Shown: positions 1 to 9,960 of the stretch, one piece after another
Layout: every line of letters begins with the position of its first letter
Position numbering within the stretch: the first letter of the stretch is position 1
Source of the DNA: Phocoena phocoena
Taxonomy: Eukaryota > Chordata > Mammalia > Artiodactyla > Phocoenidae
DNA: 64,000 nucleotides
Direction of reading: 5' to 3'
NCBI RefSeq assembly: GCF_963924675.1
Contig: NC_089240.1
Coordinates: forward strand, 119,727,680 to 119,791,679
Translations under genes and position numbers: made by a program
The notes under the pieces: generated by a model
What the model was told of the DNA's origin: nothing
Database searches by the model: none
Seen by the model: the letters and a program-made list of their open reading frames with translations, nothing else

Positions 1-688
1 TAGAACAGGATAGAAAGCCCAGAGATAAACCCACACACATATGGTCACCTTATCTGTGACAAAGGAGACAAGAATATACAATGAAGAAAAGAAAGCCTCT
101 TCAATAAGTGGTGCTGGGAAAACTGGACAGCTACATGTAAAAGAATGAAATTAGAACACTCCCTAACATCATACACAAAAATAAACTCAAAATGAATTAA
201 AGACCTAAATGTAAGGCCAGACACTATAAACACTTAGAGGAAAGCATAGGCAGAACACTCTATGACATAAATCACAGCAAGATCCTTTTTGACCCACCTT
301 CTAGAGAAATGGAAATAAGAACAAAAATAAACAAATGGGACCTAATAAAACTTCAAAGCTTTTGCACAGCAAAGGAAACCATAAACAAGATGAAAAGACA
401 TCCCTCAGAATGGGAGAAAATATTTGCAAATGAAGCAACTGAAAAAGGATTAATCTCCAAAATATACAAGCAGTTCATGCAGCTCAATATCAAAAAAAAC
501 AAAATACCCACTCCAAAAATGGGCAGAAGACCTAAAGAGACATTTCTCCAAAGAAGATATACAGATTGCCAACAAACACATGAAAGGATGCTCAACATCA
601 CTAATCATTAGAGAAATGCAAATCAAAACCACAATGAGGTATCACCTCACACCGGTCAGAATAGTCATCATCAAAAAATCTACAAACA

Positions 689-901
689 GGGCTTCCCTGG
701 TGGCACAGTGGTTGAGAGTCCTCCTGCCGATGCAGGGGACACGGGTTCGTGCCCTGGTCCAGCAAGATCCCACATGCCGTGGAGCGGCTAGACCCTAGAG
801 CCATGGCCGGTGAGCCTGCGTGTCCGGAGCCTGTGCTCCACAATGGGAGAGGCCGCAACAGTGAGAGGCCCATGTACCGCAAAAAAAAAAAAAAAAAAAA
901 A
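689..901 (+). mobile_element. CHR-type tRNA-derived SINE (short form) inside the L1
   Basis: Starts GGGCTTCCCTGG, carries pol III A-box and B-box motifs, and ends in a pure A-run. A perfect 16-bp target-site duplication, AAAAAATCTACAAACA, sits at 673-688 and 902-917, so both ends are exact. The clean TSD and A-tail suggest a fairly recent insertion. This SINE class is found in whales, hippos and ruminants. Confidence 0.96.
701..753 (+). promoter_or_regulatory. Internal RNA polymerase III promoter (A and B boxes) of the SINE
   Basis: A box TGGCACAGTGG at 701-711 and B-box-like GGTTCGTGCCC at 743-753. The spacing is that of a tRNA gene. The B box departs from GGTTCGANTCC at two positions. The same pair recurs in the other CHR SINEs of the window. 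Confidence 0.7.
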
Positions 902-2151
902 AAAAAATCTACAAACAATATATGCTGGAGAGTATGTGGAGAAAAGCGAACCTTCTTGCACTGTTGGTGGGTATGTAAATTGATACAGCCACTGTGGAGA
1001 ACAGTATAGAGGTTCCTTAAAAAACTGAAGATAGAACTACCATATGACCCAGCAATCCCACTACTGGGCATATACCCTGAGAAAACCATAATTCAATAGG
1101 AGACATGTACCACAAGGTTCATTGTAGCTCTATTTACAATAGCCAGGACATGGAAGCAACCTAAGTGTCTGTCGACAGATGAATGGATAAAGAAGATGCA
1201 GCACATATATACAATGGAATATTAGCCATAAAAAGGAATGAAATTGAGTTATTTGTAGTGAAGTGGATGGACCTAGAGTCTGTCATACAGAGTAAAGTAA
1301 GTCAGAAAGAGAAAAACGAATACTGTATGCTAACACATATATAAGGAATCTAAAAAAAAATGGTTCTGAAGAACCTAGGGGCATGACAGGAATAAAGACA
1401 CAGACGTGGAGAATGGACTTGAGGACATGGGGAGGGGGAAGTGTAAGCTGGGATGAAGTGAGAGCATGGACATATGTACATTATCAAATGTAAAATAGAT
1501 AGCTAGTGGGAAGCAGCTGCATAGAACAGGGAGATCAGCTCGGTGCTTTGTGCCCACCTAGAGGGGCGGGATAGGGATGGTGGGAGGGAGACACAAGATG
1601 GAGAGGATATGGGGATATATGTATACATGTAGCTGATTTTCTTTGTTATACAGCAGAAACTAACACAACATTGTAAAGCAATTATACTTTAGTAAAGATG
1701 TAAAAAAATATATAGAAAATCTCAACAGACCAATCAATAGTAATGAAATTTAATCAGTAATCATTAAACTGCCAAGACACAAAAGTCTAGGGCCAGAAGG
1801 CTTCACAGGGGAATTCTACCATTTAAGGAAGAGTTAATACCTATCTTCTCAATCTACTCCCAAAAAATTGGAAGAAGGAATGCTTCCAAGCTCATTCTAC
1901 AAGGCCAGCATTTCCCTCATACTAAAATCCAATAAAGACACTAAAAAAGAAAGAAAGAAAGAAAGAAAATTACAGGCCACTATCTGAAGGTAGTTGCAAA
2001 AATACTCAACAAAATAATAGCAAATCAAATTTAAAAATACATTAAAAGGATCATACACCATGATGAAGCAAGATTTATTCCAGGGATGCAAGGATGGTTC
2101 AACATCTGCAGAGCAATCAACATCATACACTATATTAACAAAACTAAGGAT

Positions 2152-2232
2152 AAAAGTCATATGATCTTGTAAATCAACTATATTCCAATAGTTAAAAAAA
2201 AATTCTCAAGTCGTAAAAAGTCATATGATCAC
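2152..2232 (+). mobile_element. Extremely truncated L1 tail between two target-site copies
   Basis: Between copies of AAAAGTCATATGATC at 2152-2166 and 2216-2230 lies a 49-bp insert. It begins TTGTAAATCAACTATATTCC, matching the extreme 3' end of L1 (compare about 5478-5498), then has an A-run and about 12 further bases. It looks like an L1 insertion reduced to about 27 nt of element plus tail. A 3'-transduced or template-switched scrap is the alternative for the last 12 bases. Confidence 0.65.
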
Positions 2233-2690
2233 TGGGTCGTATGGTAGTTCCATTTTTAGTTTTTTAAGGAACCTCCATACTGTTCTCCATAGTGGCTATA
2301 TCAATGTACATTCCCACCAACAGTGCAGGAGGGTTCCTTTTTCTCCTCAGCCTCTCCAGCATTTATTGTTTGTAGATTTTTTGATGTTGGTCATTCTGAC
2401 TGGTGTGAGGTGATATCTATTTGTAGCTGGGATGAAGTGAGAGTGACATAGACATATATACACTACCAAATGTAAAATAGATAGCTAGTGGGAAGCAGCC
2501 TCATAGCACAGAGAGATCAGCTCAGTGCTTTGTGTCTACCTAGAGGGGTGGGATAGGGAGGGTGGGAGGGAGACACAAGAGGGAGGAGAAATGGGGATAT
2601 ATGTATACATATAGCTGATTCACTTTGTTATATGGCAGAAACTAACACACCATTGTAAAGCAATTGTACTCCAATAAAGATGTTTTTTAA
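2233..2690 (+). mobile_element. 5'-inverted (twin-primed) truncated LINE-1
   Basis: The 3' part (about 2424-2690) is plus-strand L1 3'UTR ending in an A-run. The 5' part (2233-2423) is L1 ORF2 sequence in the opposite orientation. Matched to the copy at 1-1710, the inverted piece covers its positions of about 637-1050 (without its SINE) and the forward piece starts at about 1447, so roughly 400 bp is missing at the inversion point. An 18-bp TSD, AAAAAGTCATATGATCAC, lies at 2215-2232 and 2691-2708. This is the standard signature of twin priming. Confidence 0.92.
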
Positions 2691-3537
2691 AAAAAGTCAT
2701 ATGATCACCTCAACAGATGCAGAAAAATCATTTTGCAAACCAGCATCCGTTTATGATTAAAAAAACTCTCAACAAAGTGGGTATAACAGAAACATAACAT
2801 AATAAAGAACACATGTAACAAACCCACAACTAACATAATACTCAATGTTGAAAAGCCAAAAGCTTTTTCTCTAATATCAGAAGCAAGACAAGGATGACCA
2901 TTATTGCCACTTTTATTCAACATAGTACTGGAAGTCCTAGCCACAGAAATCAGACAAGAAAATGAGTTAAAAGGCATTCAAATTGGAAAGAAAGAAGTAA
3001 AGCTGTCATTGTCTGTAGATGACATGACACTGTATATAGAAAACCCTAAAGAGTCCACAAAAGAAACATTAGCACTAATAAATGAATTCAGTCAAGTGGT
3101 AGGAATCAAAATTAATATGTAGAAATTTGTTTCTCTACACTAGTAACAAGTTATCAGAAAGATAAATTGAGTGCAACCCCAGTTATAATTGCAACAAAAG
3201 AATAAAATACTTAGTAATAAATTTAACCAAGGAGGTAAAAGACCGGTACTCTGAAAACTATAAAACACTGATGAAACAAATTAAAGACAGCATAAATAAA
3301 TGGAAAGATATACTGTGCTAATGGATTGGAAGAATTTATACTGTTAAAATATCCATACTACCCAAATCAATCTACAGATTCAATGCAATTCCCATCAAAA
3401 TACCAATGGCATTTTTCACAGAACTAGAATAAAAAATCCTAAAATCTGTATGGAACTACAAAACACCCCAAATAGCCAAAACAATCCTGAGAAATAAGAA
3501 CAAAGCTGGAGGTACCATGCTCCCTGATTTCAAGCTA

Positions 3538-3740
3538 CAATTGACCTTGGAACAACATAGGTTTGAACTGCACAGGTCCACTTAAATGCAAATTTGTTTC
3601 AATAAGTACATACTACAGTAGCACACACTCTTGGTTGGTTGAATCCACGAACGAGAAACCACAGATTTGAAAGGCTAACTATAAGTTATAGTCAGATTTT
3701 TGATTGCATGGGGGGTCATGCATCGTTCAAGGGTCAACTG
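3538..3740 (+). mobile_element. Short non-autonomous DNA transposon, Tigger/MER2-like
   Basis: A 203-bp element with near-perfect terminal inverted repeats (CAATTGACCTTGGAAC at the left, GTTCAAGGGTCAACTG at the right) flanked by TA at 3536-3537 and 3741-3742. TA duplication and CAGTTGACC-type ends are typical of Tc1/mariner-Tigger elements. It sits inside older L1 ORF2, and removing it with one TA restores the L1 sequence. Strand is arbitrary. The family name is from memory. Confidence 0.8.
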
Positions 3741-5229
3741 TATACAGCAAAGCTATAGTAATCAAAACAGTATGATACTGGCACAGAAAACACATAGATC
3801 AATGGAACAGAATAGAGAGTTCAGATTAAACCCAGTCACCTATGGTCAATTAATCTATGACAAAGAAGCCAAGATTATACATTTGGGAAAAGATAGTCTC
3901 TTCAATAAATGGTGTTGAGAAAACTGGACAGCTACATGCAAAAGAATGAAATTAGACACCTTACACCATTTACAAAAATAAACTCAGAATGGATTAAAGA
4001 CTTAAATATAAGAACTGAATCCATAAAACTCCTAGAAGAAAGCATAGGCACTATGCCCTTTGGCATGGATCTGTTTCCACAGGCAAGGGCAAAAAAGCAA
4101 AAGTAAACAAATGAGACTGCAGCAAGCTAAAAAGCTTTTGCCCAGAGAAGGAAACTATCAACAGAACAAAAAGGCCGCCTACTGAATGAGAGAAGATATT
4201 TTCAAACAATATATCTGATAATCGGTTAATATTCAAAATACATAAATAATTCTCACAACTCAATATCAAAAAAACAGTTGTATTAAAAAAATGGGCAGAG
4301 GACTTGATTAGACATTTTTCAATGAACACATACAGATGGCCAACAGACACTTGAAAAGATGCTCAACATCATTAATCAGGGAAATACAAATCAAAATCAC
4401 AATGAGATATAACCTCATATCTTTTGGAATGGCTAACATTAAAAAGACCCCAAATGACAACTGTTGGCAAGATGTGGAGATAAGGGAGCCCTAGTACACT
4501 GCTGGTGGGAGTGTAAATTGATGTGGCTACTATGGAAAATTGTATGGAGGGTCCTCAAAAAATTAAAAATAGTACTACTATATTATCCAGCAATTCCACT
4601 TCTGGGTATTTGTCCAAAGGGAAAAACCACTAATTTGAAAATACGTACACACCCCTATGTTCATGGAAACACTATTTACTATAGCCAAGATATGGAAGCA
4701 ACCTAAGTATGCTTTGATAGATGAATGGATAAAGAAAATGTGGTTTATGTGCATATACAGTGGAATATTACACAGCCATAAAAAATGAAACCTTGCCATT
4801 TGTGATGACATGGATGGACCTAGAGGGTATTATGCTAAGTAAAACAAGTCAGACAGAGAAATACAAATACCATACGATTTCACTTATATGCTGAATATAT
4901 AAAACAAAACAAATGAACAAACAAGAATGAAACAGACTCATAGATAACAGAGAACTAACAAGTAGTTACCAGAGAGGTAGGAGTTGGAGTGTTGGGTGAA
5001 ATAAATGAAGGAGATTAAGAGCTATAAACTTTCAGTTATAAAATAAGTTACAGGGATACAACATAGTGAATATAGTCAATAATATTGTAAAATTTTTGTA
5101 TGGTTACTGTACTTGTGGTGACCAACTCATAATGTATATAAATGTTGAATCACAGTGTTGTACACCTGAAACTAACATAATATTGTATGTCAAATACACT
5201 TCACTTTAAAAAAATAGATAGGAAAGAAA

Positions 5230-5520
5230 AGGGAAACCCAGCACTTTGGTGGTGTTAATATTGGTGTTCAGGTTTTATCATTTATATGTGGAATCTAAAA
5301 TATGACACAAATGAACTTATCTATGAAACAGAAACAGACTCACATAGAGAACAGACCTGTGGTTGCCAAGGGGGAGAGAAGGATGGATTGGGAGTTTGGG
5401 ATTAGCAGATGTTAACTATTTTATATATATGTATAACTGAGTCACTTTGTTGTACACCAGAAACTAACACAACATTGTAAATCAACTATACTTCAATAAA
5501 ATAAGTTTTCAAAAATAATA
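5230..5520 (+). mobile_element. LINE-1 3'UTR fragment
   Basis: Sequence from about 5270 matches the L1 region after ORF2 (ATATGTGGAATCTAAAATATG...). It ends ACATTGTAAATCAACTATAC followed by an A-rich tail near 5505-5525. It is 5' truncated and directly follows the older L1. No convincing TSD was found. Confidence 0.75.
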
Positions 5521-6994
5521 GAATAAAAAAGAAAACATCTGGTTTTCACATGTTTAGTCATGAGTACCACGCAGAGGTGAAAAAGAAGCAATCATCCTCA
5601 CTTTCTTTTTTTTTTCAAGTATGAACGCAAGTTTTAGTTACATTCTCTTACACAGCAGAAAAAAAATATTGTCTCAAACAGCCTCTTTTTCTTCCAAGCA
5701 GTTTGAGTTTCAAAACCTCACCTCACCTCACAATCTAATATTTTATATAGGAGTACAATCAAGGGGCCTAGGGACTTGTTCCTTTCACATATTTCTGGAG
5801 CACCTACTATGTGTCAGAGTATTACCTGGGGTGGGCATTATCATCCCTAATTTATAGGTATAGGAACCGAGTTAAGGGACATAGTTTCTGAAAGCTGGCA
5901 GAGCTGGAGCTCACAGCCAGCTATCTTCCCCTCCAAGTGCAGACTCTTCACCACATCACATTGCATAATGAAGGTACAAAGGGCGAGGTGATAGTCTTCT
6001 TTTTCTCTTGCTTCTCATTTGTGGCTGTCCACATATGCTGCAGAAAGCAGGCATCTTTTACCTGTCAGGCAGAGCTGAGGCAGCGACACTTTATGCACCC
6101 AGAGGATCCCGTGCCGCACCACGTGGGCTGCCATCTTGGAGCATACCCCCTCACTTTCTCTTGTTTCTATAACCCCAGGGTTGAGGGGAGAGCTTCACCC
6201 AGAGAGAAGGTATACAGAAACATAAAAATAAAACGACACCATATTTTGCTGACTTAAAATTACGTGATCTCAAGATGTGGTGGGTGGGGAGGTGGGGAAG
6301 AAAGACTATGTCCATGGCCAGTACTCCTAATGTCACTCTGTTACCTAAGATGTCAGTTATGTCCCATCTTTGAACTGTTACTTAGCCCAGAAAATACAGT
6401 GTGATTCCCTCCCATATCTTGCTGACTCTGAAAGTTGAGCATACTTGATCCTCAGATTGTAGTCTAGGATCATAGACTGACCCCAGGCTTAGGTAGGAAG
6501 AATAAAAAATCTGGGGTCAGGAGCCTAGTGCATAAGTGTCTAGTACATCTTGTGTCTGACCCACACTGACTTGCTTACCCCTATTTCCAGTGCTTACATG
6601 GTTATAGCCATCCTTGTTCCAAAAAGGATTGATAGTATTTTACAAAAGTACAGTACATACAAAACAGGTTAAATCCTACAAATTGTTTTGTTGTGGATTA
6701 ATACATCAGAAACATGAAAAAATTCATATATACATACATTCATATATATTTAATCAAGTTCTACAAGGTAATACCCCTCATTAAAAGTTTAGTTAGAGTG
6801 GTTATGAGTTATTTTTACACTTACTATTTATATTTTATAATGTTTTATGCAACTAACAGATATTATATAATAATGAAAATACAACTGATTTTTTAAAAGG
6901 AAGGAAGAAATTTGTGCAAATGAAAATTGAAGAAAAATGAAGCCAGGGTTGAGGTTAATACACAAAATAAATTCCACGAGTCACTGTGAACTTG
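5521..6994. other. Mostly unique sequence, no gene recognised
   Basis: Apart from the MIR at 5785-5915 I recognise no repeat or gene. The stretch 5930-6300 is somewhat richer in GC than its surroundings and holds a 106-codon open frame (5937-6257, +) with no motif I recognise. 6660-6900 is AT-rich. Confidence 0.5.
5785..5915 (-). mobile_element. MIR SINE remnant
   Basis: Diverged match to the MIR core in antisense, with the ACCTACTATGTG-type and ATTATCATCCCTAATTTATAGG-type blocks followed by the remains of the gene-internal core. No ends or TSD survive, as expected for an ancient element. Confidence 0.6.
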
Positions 6995-7150
6995 CATTCA
7001 TTTATTTGACAAATATTTTTGTTCATCTACCATTTGTTAGGAGCTGTGCTATGATCTAGGGGGTATAGAGGTAAAGAAGATAAATACTTTTCCTGTCTTC
7101 AAAGAACTTACTCTTTAGTGGGGAGGCAGATATTCATCAAATAAACATAC
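6995..7150 (-). mobile_element. L2-type ancient LINE 3' end, antisense
   Basis: Begins CATTCATTTATTTGACAAATATTTTTG and continues through CTGTGCTATGATCTAGGGGGTATAG to CTTCAAAGAACTTACTCTTTAG, in the order seen in antisense L2 3' ends. Strongly diverged. Confidence 0.55.
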
Positions 7151-7837
7151 AAATGAATGAAAATGTACATCTGTGATAAGTAATATGGAGGAATGTGTAA
7201 TTTTAGAAACATAAAAATAAATAGCTTTTTTGGTTCGGAAGTTATGCTATTCATTGATTGACTAATTGAATGCCGTACTTTGCTATTTGTGAGCCCTGCA
7301 TTTCCCTGTGAGCTTCCTAATAGCCAAAGCAAACAAGAAATATGATTGCTTGCATGAAGCAATTCATTACAAAGGAAGCATAACTATTTCTAGGACCGAG
7401 ACAAATTTTTCATAAGGTGACTTGAAAAGATGACACCTTTCAACAGCATTAATAGCATCTCTACAGTAAATATGTATCTATTACCAATCACCAGGGATTA
7501 GGTTCTTGTCTTCCATTGATGGTGTTTTTATTCCAAAATCTCAGTTGCTCAAAGATTGTGTAAGAAATCTGAGGATCATTGTTCTCCTCTTTCATTTCCA
7601 CTAGTCGTATACTATCTGGACATTAGTCCATCATTTGATGCTTCCTCCGTACGTAGGTGCTTTATTTAGACCTCCCTTTGGGATTTAAGTTTTACCATTG
7701 TGTCAGAATGTTCTCATCACTTGAGTTGCTGGCCTATGGTTAAATACCCCTGCTGAAGCATATGTCCATCCCTCAATGTTCATCTCTTAATGAAACTTAA
7801 CAATAAAACAGTGATGAGGACAATAATCATTCTCATT
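7151..7837. other. Unique sequence, nothing recognised
   Basis: AT-rich sequence with no repeat, gene or structured RNA that I can support. Confidence 0.5.
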
Positions 7838-7923
7838 AATAGCACTTTCTAAGGAACAGGCACTGTACTAAGCACTTTATATATGATATTTAATCCTACC
7901 ATAACTCTATGAGGTAGAAAACT

Positions 7924-8768
7924 GTTTTTTTTTTGAGATAAACCTTTTATTATTTAAAAAAAGTTTCTTACAGTATTTCCTTGTTGGTTGTCTATTTTAA
8001 ATATAGCAGTGTGTACATGTCAATCCCAAACTCCCAATTTATCCCTCCCTCCCACCTTTCCCCTTTGGTAACCATAAGTTTGTTTTCTTAAGTTTGTGAG
8101 TCTGTTTCTGTTTTGTAAATAAGTTTATTTGTATCATTTTTTAAAAAGATTCTGCTTGTAAGCGATATCATATGATATTTGTCTTTCTCTGTCTGACTTC
8201 ACTTAGTATGATAATCTCCAGGTCCATCCATGTTGCTGCAAATGGCATTACTTCATTCTTTTTAATGGCTGAGTAATATTTCATTGTATATATGTTCCAC
8301 ACCTTCTTTATCCATTCATATGTCAATGGACATTTAGAAGGCTTCCATGTCTTGGCTATTGTAAATAGTTCTGTAATGAACATATTGGTACATGACTCTT
8401 TTTGAATTATGGTTTTCTCTGGGTATATGCCCAGTAGTGGGATCGCTGGGTCGTATGGTAGTTCTATTTTTAGTTTTTTATGGAAACTCCATACTGTTCT
8501 CCATAGTGGCTGTATCAATTTATATTCCCACCAACAGTGCAAGAGGGTTCCCTTTTCTCCACACCCTCTCCAGCATTTATTGTTTGTTGATTTTTTGATG
8601 ATGGCCATTCTGACTGGTGTGAGGTGATGTCTCATTGTAGTTTTGATTTGCATTTCTCTAATAATTAGTGATGTTGAGCATCTTTTCATGCGCCTGTTGG
8701 TCATCTGTATGTCTTCTTTGGAGAGATGTCTATTTAGGTCTTCTGACCATTTTTTGATTGGGTTGTTT
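7924..8768 (-). mobile_element. 5'-truncated LINE-1 inserted in a MIR
   Basis: Minus-strand L1: a T-run at 7925-7935 (reverse of the A-tail), then 3'UTR, then the C-terminal part of ORF2. A 10-bp TSD, GTAGAAAACT, lies at 7914-7923 and 8769-8778. The insertion interrupts MIR sequence that continues across both sides. Confidence 0.92.
8168..8704 (-). pseudogene. L1 ORF2 C-terminal fragment, open for 178 codons
   Basis: An uninterrupted frame covering the last part of L1 ORF2p after the reverse transcriptase, including the Cys/His-rich segment ([16 protein letters not shown]). In intact L1 this region is part of the RNA-binding C-terminus. The insertion is 5' truncated, so endonuclease and reverse transcriptase are absent and there is no L1 promoter. 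The open frame shows the copy is not very old, but a working protein is not expected. Confidence 0.85.
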
Positions 8769-8994
8769 GTAGAAAACTACTATTGTCCCTATTTTAGCAT
8801 GAGGAAATTGAGACATGGAAAAGTAACTTACTCATAATCACATATCTATTACATGGTCAGTCTGAGCTGTGAACTAAAGGTCATGCACTGAACCACCAAG
8901 CTCTCTCCAGTGCCTGTCATTACTAGTAATCTACCAATGCCTATTTTCCATGCAAGACCCCCTGGACTGGACCAGCCCCTTGGTTATGCCATTA

Positions 8995-9650
8995 TTCATA
9001 CACTAATTCCTTCATTCAACTAACATTTGTTAAGGATGTCGTATGAGCAAGCAGTATGCTAACCTTAGGGATATGATGGTGAGCAACATATTATAGATAC
9101 AGGCATACTGGCTGACCTATACTCACTAAAGCACACCATTACAAACTGCGATAGATGCTATGTAGGAGAGTCCACACAGGAGAACCCAAGATAACCGTGA
9201 AGTTAGGGACTTGAGACCTGAAAGAATGGGTAGTCATTAAATAGGCAAACTGTGGCATATTTGAGGGTGGGACAGTGGGAGAGTATCTTAAACAGAAGGA
9301 ATAATTTTTGAGAAAGCTTTGAGATGGTAGGGAATGTACCCAGTTGAGTAAATGAAATAAAACCAGCACAGGTGGAGTAAGAAGACAATGAATAGAGGGG
9401 TGTAACACAAGGTAGGAGACTTTGGTAGTTACCATAACTCTACTCACATAAGACTTATGAATTGATAGGTTATGGTGGAAATTATTTTTTCAATCAGTAG
9501 AGTAATGGAAAGCTGTGGATGGGCTTTAGGTGGATGCCATGCAAAGACTTGTTTTGTTTCTAAACTGATAAACAATTGTGGAAAACATTAGAAAAGGACA
9601 GAAGAGGTGGGGAACTACTAGGACACTACTACAGGCACCTGAGTGGCTGC
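8995..9650 (+). repeat. Ancient interspersed repeat, family not assigned (copy 1)
   Basis: Starts with an L2-antisense-like block (CATTCAACTAACATTTGTTAAGG ... ATGATGGTGAGCAAC). Later blocks (about 9480-9550, GTAATGGAAAGCTG...GGGCTTTAGG) resemble those in the repeats at 60840-61420 and 61495-62190. Diverged, with no visible ends. Confidence 0.4.
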
Positions 9651-9664
9651 AGAAACCCCTGCCT

Positions 9665-9960
9665 CTATTCTTTTTTTTAATTGATATATCATTGGCATAT
9701 AACATTGTGCATACTTAAGGTATACAGTGTGTTGATTTTATACATTTATATATTGCCATGATTACCACAGTAGCATTATCTAATACCTATCACATCACAT
9801 AATTATCTTTTTTGTAGTGAGAACATTTAAGATCTAGTCTCTTAGCATCTTTGAAGTATATAATACAGTATTGTTGACTATGATCACAGTGCTATACATT
9901 AGATCTCCAGAACTTGTTTATCTTCTAGTTGCAGGTTTGTGCCCTATTACCAACATCTTC
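9665..9960 (-). mobile_element. Old LINE-1 3'UTR (L1M type), antisense
   Basis: The pattern AATTGATATATCATTGGCATATAAC ... GAGAACATTTAAGATCTAGTCTCTTAGC ... CATTAGATCTCCAGAACTTG is the reverse of a common eutherian L1M 3'UTR. A T-run at 9671-9679 marks the tail. 5' truncated. Confidence 0.8.

Larger units (their letters stand above)
1..1710 (+). mobile_element. LINE-1 3' portion (end of ORF2 plus 3'UTR), cut by the window edge
   Basis: A-rich plus-strand L1 running from the last part of ORF2, after the reverse transcriptase, through the Cys-rich C-terminal region into the 3'UTR. The 3'UTR has the usual G-rich stretch (about 1561-1590) and ends with the cetartiodactyl-type tail and A-run near 1690-1710. 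The ORF2 frame is broken by stops and by a SINE at 689-901, so it is not coding. The 5' side lies outside the window. The sequence just after it (1716 onward) is ORF2 of an older L1, so this copy probably inserted into that element, but the left flank needed to prove it is not visible. Confidence 0.93.
1716..4890 (+). pseudogene. Decayed L1 ORF2 (reverse transcriptase region)
   Basis: Fragment of L1 ORF2p, which in intact elements has endonuclease, reverse transcriptase and Cys-rich domains and copies its own RNA at chromosomal nicks. The longest clean stretch is 2904-3122 (72 codons). It covers the reverse transcriptase motif that is normally FADD and here reads SVDD, so the motif is altered. 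Stops and frameshifts lie throughout, for example an in-frame stop at 3120. The endonuclease half is outside the window. It cannot make a working protein. Confidence 0.85.
1711..5215 (+). mobile_element. Older LINE-1 (ORF2 and 3'UTR) interrupted by three insertions
   Basis: ORF2 sequence starts near 1716 and continues to about 2166, resumes at 2701, runs to 3537, resumes at 3741, and passes into a 3'UTR ending near 5215 with an A-rich tail. The gaps hold a 27-nt L1 tail, a twin-primed L1 and a Tigger-like element. Removing them gives continuous L1 sequence across each gap (for example ...AAAAGTCATATGATC|ACCTCAACAG...). Its sequence differs clearly from the younger L1s here, with a 3'UTR ending in the ACCTGAAACTAACATAATATTG type. 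It is probably an L1MA-age element. Confidence 0.88.
7838..8885 (-). mobile_element. MIR remnant split by an L1
   Basis: The left part (7838-7923) has the CAGGCACTGTACTAAGCACTT and CTCTATGAGGTAG blocks. The right part (8779-8885) continues with CCTATTTTAGCATGAGGAAATTGAG and the rest of the MIR core. The L1 at 7924-8768 separates them. Confidence 0.75.
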
